Below, piece by piece: positions 1 to 12,668 of a DNA stretch of 64,000 nt. How positions within the stretch are numbered: the first letter of the stretch is position 1; each line of letters starts with the position of its first letter. The notes beneath the pieces were generated by a model. That model searched no databases and had not been told where the DNA came from. It was given only the letters and a program-made list of their open reading frames with translations. The translations under genes and the position numbers were made by a program. This DNA comes from Trema orientale (taxonomy: Eukaryota; Streptophyta; Magnoliopsida; Rosales; Cannabaceae), in the NCBI GenBank assembly GCA_002914845.1, contig JXTC01000032.1:624705-688704 (forward strand). The letters run 5' to 3'.

Positions 1-19
1 ACCTGAGTAGGAGTAATTC

Positions 20-395
20 GAGCCGAGATGACGTTTTTACAACTATTTTCAAAATAAATTTTGTTTAGGGTTTTTAGTTTGGGAAATTAGTGTATGTCTT
101 TTTTTTTACACTTCATTTTAATAAATTTCTGCTTTTCTTTTTTTATATTTAAATGGTTGAATATATGTATTTTTTCACTTTTATATCTACTTATATGATT
201 GAGTGTATTAGTTTTTATATCGTATATATCATATTTGACACTTGGTATATATATTGATATACCAGTCATTCTGCTACATCTTTTGAAAAATGTATTTCTA
301 ATTAAAATGAATCCAAAATTTGGTCATTTTGCTATAAGATCTTTTCAATCAAGAGTATCACAATATCAGTGAAGGAGAGTCATTGTGACTATAAA
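20..395. repeat. dispersed AT-rich repeat, copy 1
   Basis: This stretch shares ordered blocks with 12945-13490, where the same family is interrupted by a MITE, and more weakly with 16110-16280. Shared blocks include TTACACTTCATTTTAATAAA (CTACACTTC... in copy 2), an ATACCAGTCATT/ATACTAGTCATT block, a TTTGAAAAA block and a final CATTTTGCTATAA block. No coding potential or terminal repeat was found, so the class is unknown. The block order is visible by eye; the family assignment is inference. Confidence 0.5.
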
Positions 396-539
396 TTTAT
401 AATTTTTCGAGTATATTGTGACACAAAATGCTGGAAGTCACGTCCATTTCCTCCTATAACTCTAGGTGAAGGAGGTTATCTATCCAGTTTCTCTGTATTA
501 CTCTACTCAATCATATTTTGTCATATCACAGGTTAAAAT

Positions 540-2660
540 GACTAAAAATTTTTAAGGAAAAAAAATTTGTTAGTAGGTGTTTTGGGTTTTCTCCATTTTT
601 GGGATTAATCCTAAAACAAGAATTAGTAATAATTAAGCACGGTATTAGCAAGACATAAGCAAGCTTAGTGAAACTACACATGTCATGCAACAAATGACAT
701 AAACTCAAGAAAACGACATGTAGTTTGGCTAGAACTACATGTCGTTTGAGCTCTTTTCCACCCATACTCGAACTACAAGTCATTGGAGCTCGGTTACACG
801 TCACTTGGCACCAAATTACATCCCGTTTTGAAGCTCCTCCCTTCGTGCACAAGCTGCCCAACGATTCTAGAAGACCCTAGAAACCTCCAACTTGTAACCA
901 AAGGTTTTGTAGCTATAAGTACTTGGTGCTTAAGTACTTCTACATTAAGCTAGTTCAAGAGCTTGACACCTAATCCTCTTGTCCAATAAGATAAGCTAGC
1001 TAATGGACACTTGACACCTCATTTCCTTATAGTAAAAGTTCTCTTATTGTACAAGGCATTCTTTGCCTATAAATAGAGAGGTAATGCTCTCATTTGTAAC
1101 TTAATGAGTATACACTATCTATAATACCACCTCTTTTATTTGCTTTCAACCGGCTCTCTCTCTCTTTCTCTTTCATGCATACATCAAAGCCATCACCATC
1201 ATCTTGTTGTCTTCCTAATTCACATCGTGGTTATATCTCCACACACAAATCCATAGTCTTGATTAATCGTGTTCATATTACCACTAAATATTACTACCAC
1301 CTCTTGTTACTTTGTCCAAGCCGTGGGATAAGCACTATCACCAACACCATCCTTCCTTTCATCTTCTATTTCCGTGGCCCAACACTTTCAACACCATCAC
1401 CAACCCTTGCTTTCTTTCTCGCCCGTGGTCCAAGATTTACATCTCCATCACCACCTTGGTTTATTTGATAACCCGAAACTAAGTTTTCATTCTTCTTTCT
1501 TTTTATTTCCTTATTATTATCACCATTAGCTTTATCTCACTTTTATTTGCCTGTACCTTATATAGCTTGATCACCAAGTCTTTATACTACACGTGCACAC
1601 ATCTTTAAATATACACATTTCTATCCTAGCTTTACATATATACATATATACTTGCATGCATCTTGTTGTACTTTATTTATATTTGCCTAACTCTTGGTTT
1701 ACCCATGACTAGCTCCTAATTATTTGTATCTCATTTTCATACATCCATAAATATACGTACCCATTTTTGCATGTCCATGCATGTGTAAGTCTTGATTAAT
1801 AAGTCTTTTTAGTGTTGATATTTTTCTAATTATTTATATAGGCCTAAATATTTTTACATGTCTACTTCCTAAACCCACACTAGTTTATTTACATATCCTA
1901 GGCCCAATAGTTATTTTACACCACTTTCCCACTAATCAACTATTTTTATCCCGTTATCTTTATGTTACCCTTTTCTATTAACTTGTTTTATAAGTTTCCT
2001 TGCATGCAGTCTCTAACCCTTGCACTTTAGTGATTTGTGGGCCCCGAGCTACTATTCTCGAACTCTGTGCTCGACCTATGGCACAAGTTCGGGATTTTGT
2101 GTTCTCTCGTTATCCCTCACTTTTTCCTGTTATTATTATTGTTGTTATTATTATTGTCTTTGATCCCTTTATTTTCTGTACCTAACCTCTAATTGACATT
2201 ATGGTCGATTTATTCACCCCCGTCAATTAGATTCTCTTATTATTACTGCATTATTTTATTATTATCAATCTATAAGCTAGTTATCCCTGCAACCACCTAC
2301 GTACAGGGACGCCGTGGGAAGTGTCGTTCTTTATTGCGACCGCCTATTGGGACTTCGATACGTAGTGTCAGCGTTGTGATAACACTTACGTTATTATTAC
2401 ACCATTATTATTATATTATTGTTATTATATTGTAAGCACATTATCCCTGCAACCGCTAACGTGGCAAGGACGCTGTGAGAAGTGTCGTTTTCTACATCGA
2501 TCGCCTATCAGGACTTCGACATGTGAATAGTGTTGTGATAACTATTACACCTGTACACTCTTTGTAACCTAACGATAATCTCAGTAATTCTTTGCTTTGT
2601 TTTAATTGATTACAGGTCCTATTAATTAATCAGAGCACAAGATCAGAGCACAAGATCCGA
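540..2660. other. non-coding, LTR-like region with TATA box
   Basis: No convincing gene. A TATAAATA box at 1068-1075 is followed by a pyrimidine-rich leader with CT repeats near 1156-1172, the arrangement seen in plant LTR promoters and in ordinary plant promoters. Upstream, the words ACTACATGTCGTT and related forms recur around 670-800. No matching second LTR, primer-binding site or TG...CA boundary could be fixed, so retroelement origin is only a suspicion. Open frames here are short, low-complexity and unlike known proteins. Confidence 0.3.
2281..2545 (+). repeat. diverged direct repeat, two units of about 105 bp
   Basis: Unit 1 (about 2281-2389) and unit 2 (about 2441-2545) both begin TTATCCCTGCAACC. 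Both contain GAAGTGTCGTT, a CGCCTAT block and GGACTTCGA, and both end GTTGTGATAAC. A TTA-rich spacer separates them. No protein is evident. The pair may belong to the LTR-like sequence around it. Confidence 0.65.
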
Positions 2661-3904
2661 TCCCGAATAGTAGGCTTCTGTTAAAGGTGAGATTTAAATA
2701 TTTTGTTAGTGGATGTCTTTCAGAGGTGATGTGTATAAGATTTATATGGAAGATAGAGTACAAGATGAGAAAAATGGACAGTCGTACTCATGGCAAAACC
2801 TTATTTTTGCTACAAAAGGCTGATGAACCTTTACGTTTGCTACAAGAATGCGGATGAACCTTCTTGTAAATACGTATTTCTTGTGTGGACGTAATACGAG
2901 GCTTTAGGAAAGGAATTATAGTATAGAAATAACTGTTTGGAGGCACACGTCCAATACATGAAGAATAATGCAGGTGGAATTAATTTCATCCACTAAATTT
3001 TAAGTGTTTGTGATCTCATTTTAGGATAAAATAGTTGTTGCAAATAATATAACATCACACAGTGTAAGTTTTTAGTGCAAGTCTTTGGTGTCTCTATTTT
3101 TACTCTTACCAGAATCATGCAACGAGAAGTTAAGACGCATGTGAAAGGTTGTTTTTTTCCCTGCTAGAAAGACTGACAAGAAGTTGAATTCCCTGAAGTG
3201 GGTCAAGTACACTTGCATGAAAAGAATCCAGCCCCAAGTTCAGCAAACTGAGTTGTATGGTCATTTTATATAGCTACCTAACATTATGACTAAAGTATAT
3301 ATTTATATATGTATATTAACATTTGTGTGCATTTTTTAAACTGTAGGTTGACATGTTGTTACTAGTACTGAACTGCTAAACAGTACTAGATCTAAAGAAC
3401 TCTCACATGAGCAAGTAGCCAAATAAGTTTTGTTTACTATTACATTCAAAACGACATCATCCCTTTAAGCGTTAATATTTTAGTAGATTAGCACATGAAA
3501 TTCAAAGATGGTAGCGGACCCGAGGTTTGACTCGTATGCAACATCTCCCATGAGAGGAAGCGCATTCCAATTCCCAAACCATTCATCAAAACAAGAATAA
3601 TCCAACAGAGTAATCACAGAGAGATAAAACCAAATATATTTGAGCATGTAGAGGAGAATGTCCAAATCCATTTCAATATTTTAAACTTCTTAATCAAAGA
3701 AAAATAAAAATCTATCACTATTACTACTAGTCTACTATTACTACTACTAGTACTAGTACTACAAAGCCTAAAATTTTCAGTTACAATTTTCCACTTTAAA
3801 TATCTATCCCCCCCTCCTTTCCATTGACGATGATGATGATAACCATATCTAAGTACTACTTCTAGAGTTTTTTTTTCCCTTTTAAAAAAAAATAAAAAAA
3901 ATTC
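2661..3904. other. gene-free stretch
   Basis: No gene, RNA or transposon end was recognised. The last part (about 3700-3904) lies directly downstream of the WOX5-like stop codon and probably holds its 3' untranslated region, but no poly(A) signal could be assigned with confidence. A 63-residue minus-strand frame at 3480-3671 has no recognisable motif. Confidence 0.4.
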
Positions 3905-4851
3905 CTAAGATGTGAAAAAGCTTAAACGCAAATCCAGTGGTGGATGATTCATCTCTGTCTCAAATGTGTACGGAAAAGCTGATGTGTCTTTGCATTCATA
4001 TCTCAGCTTCTCTGATTCTGAGACTCCAACTGAATTTAATGGAAAAAGCTGCAGCGTCTCAATAACTCTTTCTGGCTCCAAAACTTGACCATCATCGTGA
4101 TCATTATGATCATCATGATGATGATATATCTCTGCATAACCTGTAGTAATGAAACTTAAATGAAAAAACAAATCCACTATTGAAAATAATGAAGATATTA
4201 AACATACGGAAAATACCCTTTATAATAGCTACATATAAAGTAACATATCTGCTTAGACTTGTTTAGTAACACTTTCATTAAGATCTTGACGATGAAAAAT
4301 CTAGTGCAATACTCTTTTCATTTAAAAAAGAATGAAAGCCTTACAAATTGATTAGTAATATTTTCCTCGAGATATTGTTTGTGAAAATCTACAGTGCAGA
4401 TCAGTTTGTTTCATTCAAATAAGAAAAATAAGAGCGTTAAACAAAAAAAATAAAATAAAGTAAAAGTGTTAACAAACGAGTTTTGATACATACGTTTTGG
4501 AGATGAAATCCTTTCCTCTCGAAGAATGACGAAATCCTTGTGATGATCATGGTCATCAATCGAAACCTTTCGACGCTTTTGTCTTTCCCTAGCTTTATGG
4601 TTCTGAAACCAGTAAAAAACATTCTTACTCTCAATCTTACCATAAAAGCTGAGCTGAGTAGAGATCTTCTGAATCTGATCGGTACTAGGAGTTCTAAGTC
4701 CAGACTTAAACAGATCAGTCAAAACTTTGACCTGTTCACTAGTAGGATTCCAACGACCACACTTAGTTCCGGTACCACTAGTGGTAGAAGTGGTACCAGT
4801 ACCACGAACACTTGATGCTTTAATGCAAAAGCCTGACATGCCCTCTTCCAT
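3905..4851 (-). CDS. WOX5: WUSCHEL-related homeobox protein, WOX5-like
   Basis: Transcription factor of the WUS clade; known WOX5 proteins act in the nucleus to keep stem cells in the root quiescent centre. Two exons, 4494-4851 and 3905-4140, join through a GTATGT donor and a CTACAG acceptor to give 197 residues. Arabidopsis WOX5 is about 180, so length fits. The homeodomain spans about residues 30-94, from KCGRWNPT through [19 protein letters not shown], with the extra-long loop typical of WOX proteins. The WUS box TLQLFPL lies near 148-154. The C-terminus carries an EAR-like repressor motif LDLRLSF (188-194). A His/Asp-rich stretch (125-136) links them. The first ATG was chosen; a second, in frame at codon 5, is also possible. 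No frameshift or stop is seen, so the gene looks functional. WOX5 versus WOX7 cannot be separated by eye. Confidence 0.93.
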
Positions 4852-4942
4852 TTTTCAGCTCTAAATCCTATTTCTGCCTCTGAAGTTTCCTAATTCTGAT
4901 CACCTTTCAACTCAAAACGATGTAAACCCGTGTGCATATTTA

Positions 4943-4950
4943 TATTTATA
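4943..4950 (-). promoter_or_regulatory. probable TATA box of the WOX5-like gene
   Basis: TATAAATA on the minus strand, about 92 bases upstream of the chosen ATG, a plausible distance for a plant promoter with a short 5' leader. The surrounding DNA is AT-rich, so chance occurrence is possible. Confidence 0.4.
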
Positions 4951-4959
4951 ATACTAGTA

Positions 4960-6530
4960 CCTTAAAAGCACTGAACAGTAGCTTTGATTATTTAATTAAT
5001 TATACTATATAGTTGTTTTCATTATTAAGTATTATGTTATGTTGGAATTATCTATTTGTTAATTTATAGGGAATGTGAAGTTTGATTATATGTGGATTTG
5101 TTCGTTTCATCTTTATTGCCCTGTTTTTTGTGCTGATCAGAGATAGAGATATATTGATTTATATATATATATATATATATTTATGTATGTGAGTGTGTAT
5201 GTACAGGGAGAGATAACATGCGCCAAAGCTGCCACCGTTCAACGTTTTGGTCTGCGAGCAGACAAAGATGCAATGTAAGTTTCACCAATGATGAATAATA
5301 AATTAATCATCTTGAAACTCAATGCTAAATTAAACTACTTAATTAATTGATTGATTAATTTAATTTTTCATTTTTATTAATTTTTTTCCTTGAGTTAATT
5401 TTAAAGGATAGGAATAGGTTGGTTTTACTGCTTTTTAGTAAAGTGTGAATTGTTGCCAATAATCTTAGTTGAGTCCAACACTCACCGCGACATGTGAGAA
5501 GGCCAAAAAATTAATGTACTTTGTTAATAATAACTAATATAAAAGTAGTAGGTCTTGTCTGCTAAAACCATAAAGTAAAATAAAATTACGCTAAGTGGGG
5601 TTTACGGCAAAAAGTAGAGACTGATGGATCATGGAAGTGATATAAGTCAAAGGTACACATTGTCTGATCTGAGGTGGACGGTTGTGATCGTAACAGACTG
5701 ACAGAGATACTCATTTGGGTTGACCAAGGCTACTAGAGCTAATGCTCAGTCAAAAATATTAATGTTTGAGATTGAAACTTAAAAAACCTTCTTTTAAGGG
5801 TGTGGGGACATAAACAAAGAGACAAAAATCCACTAAGTTGGTATTTGGGAGGGACAACTCATGACCAGCCAAAAGGGGAGCAAATTGGATTTTCTTATGT
5901 CATGTGGCTCCTGTCCTACCCAACTACACGCCCCTAATTTTCTAGTAACCTGTTTGCCTCAAATCTCAAATCTTTTAGTTCAATATATGTGTATACGTAT
6001 ATACATATATATATATATATATATTGGGAATCTAAAAAGACAATTCTTATTTGATTGTAGGGTGACCTTTTCTGTGGAGTGATCTAAAGTGAGTTTAATT
6101 TAAAGATTTTGGAGTTTAGGCAGGCCTTGCCTCTCTACAACGTTTTAATGCATGCATGCCATACGAAAATCGAGTATCTCTATGAAATATATTGTTGAAT
6201 TTGAAGCTGAAATTGGTTATTTCAAATTGTTCTCTCAGTGTTTTGCTAATTTGGATTTCAAATTGTTAACTGATCACATTATTACACATTAGTTTGGACC
6301 ACTACTCAATATTTCGTCTTGGTCCACCTTTTCGGCATGTGGGATAAGTTCAATTTAACGTTAATATTATCATAACTTTATTCTCTTTTCCTCTTTCTCT
6401 TATAAACAAGTAAAAAAGAACCGAAAAGCATAAGAAAAAAAAGTACAAAAGTGCTCAAAAAGTTTAGGCAGAAACAGTTGCATAGTACACTAACACATCC
6501 TCATGATTAATATGGCTTGTTTTCTCTAAT
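4960..6530. other. gene-free upstream region of WOX5-like gene
   Basis: No gene recognised. It contains (AT)n tracts at about 5160-5182 and 6002-6022, and TTAATTAATTGATTGATTAA-type sequence near 5335-5365. It probably includes distal promoter sequence of the WOX5-like gene, but no specific regulatory site can be defended. Confidence 0.35.
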
Positions 6531-6539
6531 GAAAACAAT

Positions 6540-6711
6540 GGGTGCGTCTACAGTAAAGGCGCCACTACGTAGGGCCCTATCTATTCACCGTGGGATGGGA
6601 ATCTGTATATAAATAGATTCTCCACAAATTCTCGTTATTCCCCACAGATTCCCATCCAACGATAATTAAGGCATGATTCTACGTAAGGACGCCCCTACCG
6701 TAGCCATCTCC
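6540..6711. mobile_element. Mutator-like MITE, 172 bp, with 9-bp target duplication
   Basis: Flanked by perfect 9-bp duplications GAAAACAAT at 6531-6539 and 6712-6720. Ends are imperfect inverted repeats of about 33 bp: the left starts GGGTGCGTCTACAGTA and the right, reversed, starts GGAGATGGCTACGGTA; both run on to a CTACGTAG or TTACGTAG block. A 9-bp duplication with G-starting inverted repeats and no coding capacity is the mark of a Mutator-superfamily MITE. The perfect duplication suggests a fairly recent insertion. Confidence 0.85.
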
Positions 6712-6720
6712 GAAAACAAT

Positions 6721-9653
6721 TATTTCAAACCTTGGCATGGCAAAAGAAGCAAAATTAATAAAATAAAAGAAAATTAGCGTGTAACACGAGATTTTCCAAT
6801 GTATGTATAAGAAAATTCCGAGAAATAAAGCTTTTAAAGCATAATTATACATTCATGATTTTTCGTTGTTGTTGAAGATATTAGTTAATGAAAACAATAG
6901 AGAACTAATTCGGGTAGCGATGAAATATAAGTAGAGCTAGTTAACCAAGTTGCGTCTATCTTTGGCACTTTGAACAATTCCCAAGAATGTTACACTCACG
7001 AGCAAAACATTTGTCTTTTTGTTCTTGGCACAAATGGTTTTGAGCTGTGATCTAACTCCTAGGAGTTTGATCTAATTTACTCAACTATTTTATTTTATTC
7101 CTAGTTTTTTTTATTCAGATCAACGTTGTTATTATTATCTACATACCAAATCCGATAGTATGCAATTCTACCGACTACCAGTCCATTGTCACCTATATTA
7201 TCTTGAATTCTTGATCAAGACAATTAAATCGAGACCACATACCAATTGTCAGTCTCATTAATTCTTTGGCCACTATATAATTATATCCAAGAAAAAAAAA
7301 AAAAAAAGAAGTTTCGAAAGCTTTACAGAAATTAACTCGTTATTAAGACAAAGAACATAAGAAAAAGTTGAAGAAGTGAAAAAAAGATAAGTGAAGGGTG
7401 AGTTTGGTAAAAGTGCCATGTGGTTGTTTGCTCTTGTCACTTTATATATAGTTTTTTTCTTCATTTCTTTTTAATATATATGACATTGTCACTTTGTTGA
7501 TTGTCCACCTACATATCCTAGATCACCTTCTTTAATCTTTTATCTTATTTTCGAGGAGAGAGAATAGAGCATAGATTATGAGGATGGGGTTTTGAAATCC
7601 GACAGACAAAGAAGAGTTGAAAATGATATTCAGTGAAATTCGAGAAGTTCTTAAACGCTGGTATTATGGCACGCGTGAAATCCAGGCCGCCCACTTCTCT
7701 ATTTTTAGTTTGTTTTGTTTTGTTTTTTTCAAAGAAAAGAAAAATTAATCAGAAAAGAAATAATAGTTACTTCTCACTTTCCTTGTCTTCAGCCACGTTT
7801 GTCAGTGCTTTTTGCGAATACAACGAGTGGAAGGTTCACTTACGAGCATTGAGACCAAAATGGGGTGCAAACTTCCCACTATAACCCTTTGCTCCGGAGT
7901 AGAGTAGACAAACACAACATTCTCTTCCCCTAATCATACGGCTGTTGAGTGCTGCCCTGCCATGTTCATGGTCGCAATGTGGGACCCATCAAATATAATC
8001 CAAAATCACCTTACGTATATTTAGTTCCATTTGTTTAATAATGGCCACTTTTGAGATAAAGTTTTATTTGTTGCTATACTTCTGGCCATAGAAAAAGAGG
8101 AGCATAAAGCCATTAAAAAAAATACAATAGAAGCTCTTCAGAATGAAACAGTTGTTTAATCTACAAGAAAAACAATGCATGGTTAATAAATTATTCTAAA
8201 ACTTTTATTTCCAAAATCCACTTATTAAATCATTTTTTAAACGTCCACAAAATTCTAAACCTTTGTTAAACTCATTCTCAAAACAAGTACATACCTATTC
8301 AAGTTATTCACAAGTGCACTGAATATTATCTAATTCCGTAATGTCTAATATTTATGACATACGTGAGTTTTAGCCATCTATTTGATAACTGTGAGTTTTA
8401 TTCCAACCATCTGATTGATGATCGTAAGTTTTCTTTCTTTCTTTTTTTCTGTTTCTTTTTCTTTTATTTTCTAATGTTTTATTGAAACACTGTGATTCTA
8501 GTATTCTTTTAGATATGTGTATGCAATGCAATGCTATATGAATACCATGAATGAGGTGATGTAATATTTCCTATAAAATCATAAATAACCATACAGTGGT
8601 CTTTAATCAAACAATATTCACTTCTTCAACCAATTTTTCAAACTCATCAATTTTTCTACAATTGAATCTTTACCAAAATAAAAAAAAATTCAGTTCATGC
8701 ATAAAATAGTATGAAACAGAATTCATAGACAATTCAATATCAATGTATTTTCTAAAATAATTCATAAACACATTTTCACAAAATTCCATATTTGATTAAA
8801 TAAATAAATTCATAATAAAAACCACTATAAAGCCAAGTAATCGAATTCCTACCTCTATCTATCGAGTATAACATGCTTGTCCAATCATTTCCTAGACCCA
8901 CACCAATAGATAATCTTGACTGTCCCTAAAATTATAGCATTTTCGCAAGCAATATGCGTCATTAGGACCATGTTATAATAAACCATAATAAAAATAGAAT
9001 CAAGGAAATCCTATCTCTTTCCCATCTGTATTTAAAAATCTATCCATTTGTCTCTTTACATACTTTGAAAACAAAATTTTAGTAAATCCTTCATATACCA
9101 AGTCAAATTAAGAAGGGAAAAAAACTCCGATTATGATTCCTTTTCATTCATCTTCAAACTATTTCCCTTGATGACTCGTCTCATTTCAGATAAGCAACAT
9201 GCCCTAGAGCTGTTTCATTTTAGGATCCTTTTCATATTCAGATGAAACAAGAGGTTTGACACTCTAAAAATTTTACAAGAAACGAAAGTGATTATTATGG
9301 TCATCCGGTCTTTAAATGAAACTAATTTTGATGGTCCAAATATACAAATACGACAATAAGACAAGCACATGTAAAATTAAAAGCAGATTAGAGCCAGATT
9401 CAAATGTGAAAACACATCTCCCTAAGAGTTAACCAACCAAAGATAAATTGTAAACTTTAATGACAACCTACATATATATTCAAATTGAAACAAAATAAAG
9501 TTGAGAACAAAAAATGAAGCAAAAATATTAATACAACCTTCTCTCAAATAAAAGGCCGCATTTCTCCAAGTTGGCCACATAAGATAAACCACAACATTTT
9601 TTCTGTCAAATTAACTTGTCTTGCTACACGGATATCATTAAAGTGGACAAAAA
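6721..9653. other. gene-free stretch
   Basis: No gene, RNA or clear mobile element. A poly(A) run lies at about 7291-7306. A plus-strand frame at 7633-7884 has no recognisable domain and is rich in FFS/KRK low-complexity residues. The last 300 bases probably include the eIF3f 3' untranslated region. Confidence 0.4.
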
Positions 9654-11422
9654 TTACAGAATCTGAGCCGCTGTGTTCAATTTTTCTGCTAAACTGAGCT
9701 GTGTTCTGGTAATGCTTGACAAATATAGCAACAGCAAATGATCCTGTACGTAATCAGAAGCACAAATATCAGAAAATATCCTGTACGTAATGCTTGACAA
9801 ACAATGACGCCTAATAAGAACGAGACACAGTTTTATGGTACTGGACTCCAAAGATGCAGTTGTCCTATATTACGTTGTGGATGTATGATATGGACACACT
9901 TTCAATTCCAAGAGCCGTTTTCTCATTTCAAGTAAGGAGTATTAGACAGGTACTTCCATACCGTAATCGGGTTATTACAAGGGGAATGGGTATGGCAAAG
10001 TGAAGAGTCCATGTAACTTAGGATGTGACTAAGATCCATGACCACATTGCATATTTCTAAGTTGTCTCCATATACTTACTGTAACCTTGATAATATAAAA
10101 TAATCAAACAATTTTTTACCTGCAGGCTGTCATTGACAAGCTTATCAAATGCCACTGGAGGTATTTTGGGAACAGATGCAAGAGTATCTGAGATAAATCT
10201 CCCTATGCTGTTATCTGGTGCAATGTGCCCTTCCTGAAAGGAAAAAATTATAATATTGGCAAAAAGCTGGCAAAGCAAAAGCAGCAAGGTAAGACAATAA
10301 AAGCAATAAAACCTTACCACAACATTGTCAACATATTTGTAAACATCATCAATAAGCGCCAACAGACGCTCCATTGAGGCCTCCATTCCTTCCAAATCAG
10401 TCGGGATTTTGTCAACCGCTGTTGGCTTTAGAATATCAACTGGCATTATAGAAAATAATCAATTTCGAATCAAATACTCATTAACAAGTCCTAACTATCT
10501 AATATCACTACAAGCTTTGCTTTCAAGCTTCAACACGCACATTGGATTAAGCTTAAAGTTAAATAAACTAAAGCCTTCTTCTTGGGTAAAAAAAAAAATG
10601 GAAATAATAAGCGAACCAAAGCCAAGTGGAAATACCAAATAAATAATATCAAAAGAACACCAAATATATAGTTTTTCCAATCAATCCAGCAAAACTTGTA
10701 TCCACATGTCTGCCGTTAAAAAACAATGCTCAAGAACAACAATAAACAAAAGGATAATGTTAAGTAGATGCATACATCCAACTCGCTCAGCTTCAACCAT
10801 ACGAAGATCCAAAGGAATCTCTTGAAATTGTGCAGCAAGTTGTCGGTCTCCAAGAGATAAATTAACTGAAACATAAGCCTTTATGGTACCCTCTCCATTC
10901 CTAAACCCCGTATCAACGGTCAAATGAACAGGGTTAGGTACTTCTCTAGAATAAAATTCATGGATCAATGCACTGCCACCAGTGACTCCTAGACCAGTCG
11001 AATACCTGCATATATTCATAAAGGCAAATTTGTAAGCTTCAAAAAGTTTAAGGTACCAAAAAATAAGTATGCATTATACTCAAAAATGACTCAAACTTTT
11101 CTACCTTTCAAAGAGGATGGCGTTAAGATTCATGAAACTACAGAACATTTTAATTTCTTTCAAGACAAACATTAATGTGCAAAAAATTCCACCACTTTCC
11201 ATCTTGAGAAGTGGTCCAAAAGGGTTAGACAAGATTGATAATTCATGTTCCCCTAAACTTAGTACAACATGAGGTTTGTGCAAATGGCCAATGTTCCAGC
11301 CTAAACTAGATATTAACTACAGATATATTAACAGTCAAAGGAAAATATTGCAATATTCCTATAGCATGAGGGATCAGAATCCAAACAAATCTCAAATAAC
11401 TCATTTGAAGAATAACTACATC

Positions 11423-11460
<38 letters not shown>

Positions 11461-12464
11461 GTATATGTATGTGAACATAAAGAGACTTACCATCCGACAA
11501 TAACTTCCTTTGGGTTCACCTTTTGGTGGGATATCAACATATTGTGATGGTAGTCAATATCCAAAGCCACCTGCAACCATAATAAACAATGAACAAGTAA
11601 ATAAATAACTTAAGAGGATTTAAAAATGCAATTATCCTCAAAAGAAATTCAAAAACTCAATTGCTGAAAAGTAATCAAATGGATAAGAATGCAACAAAAA
11701 GTATACGAGTAAAATCAAGTTCCGGTAAGCCACCGAGCTTCAATAGGTTCAATTCAATTGTTCATTCGAAAATTCATATTTTCCTCCTATCTTAGAATGC
11801 TTGGCAACCATAAACTTAGGAACCCCCAACTCAATCCCCTAAAAGCTAAAAACCCACCATGATAAGCTTAAACAGAATCTTAAAAAACCACTCTTCACCA
11901 TTAATCCCTCACTAAGCAACAAAACCGCTAAAACATTGCAACTTAGGGGGAAAATATATTAAACAACAGATACCCTGATTTTTTCTAATTAAAAAAAATA
12001 AGACCCAATTAAGCCGAATTGCTATACGAATAATCGGACACTCAAGTCGAACACATTCTAGTTTCCTACATCTTCGACTAATCTAAACAACCTGAAACTC
12101 CATCTTTAGCCACTCATACAAGTTACGATAGGAAACATTTGAAGAGATTCAACATTTGAGAATAGAAAACAAAAATTGCAGAATGGTCGAATCAAGGGGA
12201 AGGGAGGGGGGGGGGGGAGGCGAAGAAAAGAACCTGATCGGAGGACTCGCTGTGAGGAACAGCGTAAGAGTTTCGGATGTCGACCGTTCCATCGGGCAAG
12301 ATCGAGCCGAGTAGGGTTCCGATGACTCGCTCGGCCTGGTCAGGGCGTCTCACATAACAATCGCAGATGTTGAAGACGACTAGAGGGTGAACCTTCGCTG
12401 ACAAGCTTGAAGAAGAAGAAGACGAGGACAATGGAAACTGCAACACTGTGTGCTCGTTCGCCAT
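9654..12464 (-). CDS. EIF3F: eukaryotic translation initiation factor 3 subunit F
   Basis: Subunit of the cytosolic eIF3 complex that loads mRNA on the 40S ribosome. Six exons: 12234-12464, 11491-11570, 10776-11005, 10318-10439, 10120-10233 and 9654-9743. All introns are GT...AG, and phases join to 289 codons including the stop (288 residues; Arabidopsis eIF3f is about 293). Residues about 25-180 form the MPN domain, starting VHPLVVFNICDCYVRR. At the position of the metal-binding JAMM motif the sequence reads GWYSTG (from residue 103), so it is the non-catalytic MPN type, as expected. A VGFDILK join crosses exons 3 and 4. The C-terminus is YLSSITRTQLSLAEKLN followed by TAAQIL. The start is the ATG opening MANEHTVLQF. 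No lesion seen; the gene looks functional. Intron 2 carries a (TA)n(CA)n microsatellite. Confidence 0.96.
11424..11460. repeat. (TA)n(CA)n microsatellite in eIF3f intron
   Basis: About 8 TA units run into about 10 CA units, within the second intron of the eIF3f gene, roughly 30 bases from the donor of exon 2. Such compound repeats are usually length-variable. Confidence 0.9.
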
Positions 12465-12668
12465 TCTCTCTCTGAGCTCAATGGATCTGAGTCGCTGGGA
12501 CAGAGAGAGGAGGAGATAGAACACGGTAACGGAGTATAAGTTACTAGGGTTTTGTGGGGTAGCCGAGAGTGGAGTCGGGACTCTAGACGAGCTTTTGGTT
12601 GTAATTGGGCCTCTTCGTGGACCTGATCTTAATGGGCTATGAATTGTCAATAGGGAAATTGACCCGGT

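Noticed and set aside
1175-1468. 97-residue open frame rich in Ser, Pro, Thr and Tyr
   Set aside because: It follows a TATA box, but its composition mirrors the pyrimidine-rich leader DNA and no family resemblance is visible.
3480-3671. 63-residue minus-strand open frame downstream of the WOX5-like gene
   Set aside because: No recognisable motif, no splice partners and no conserved context; likely chance.
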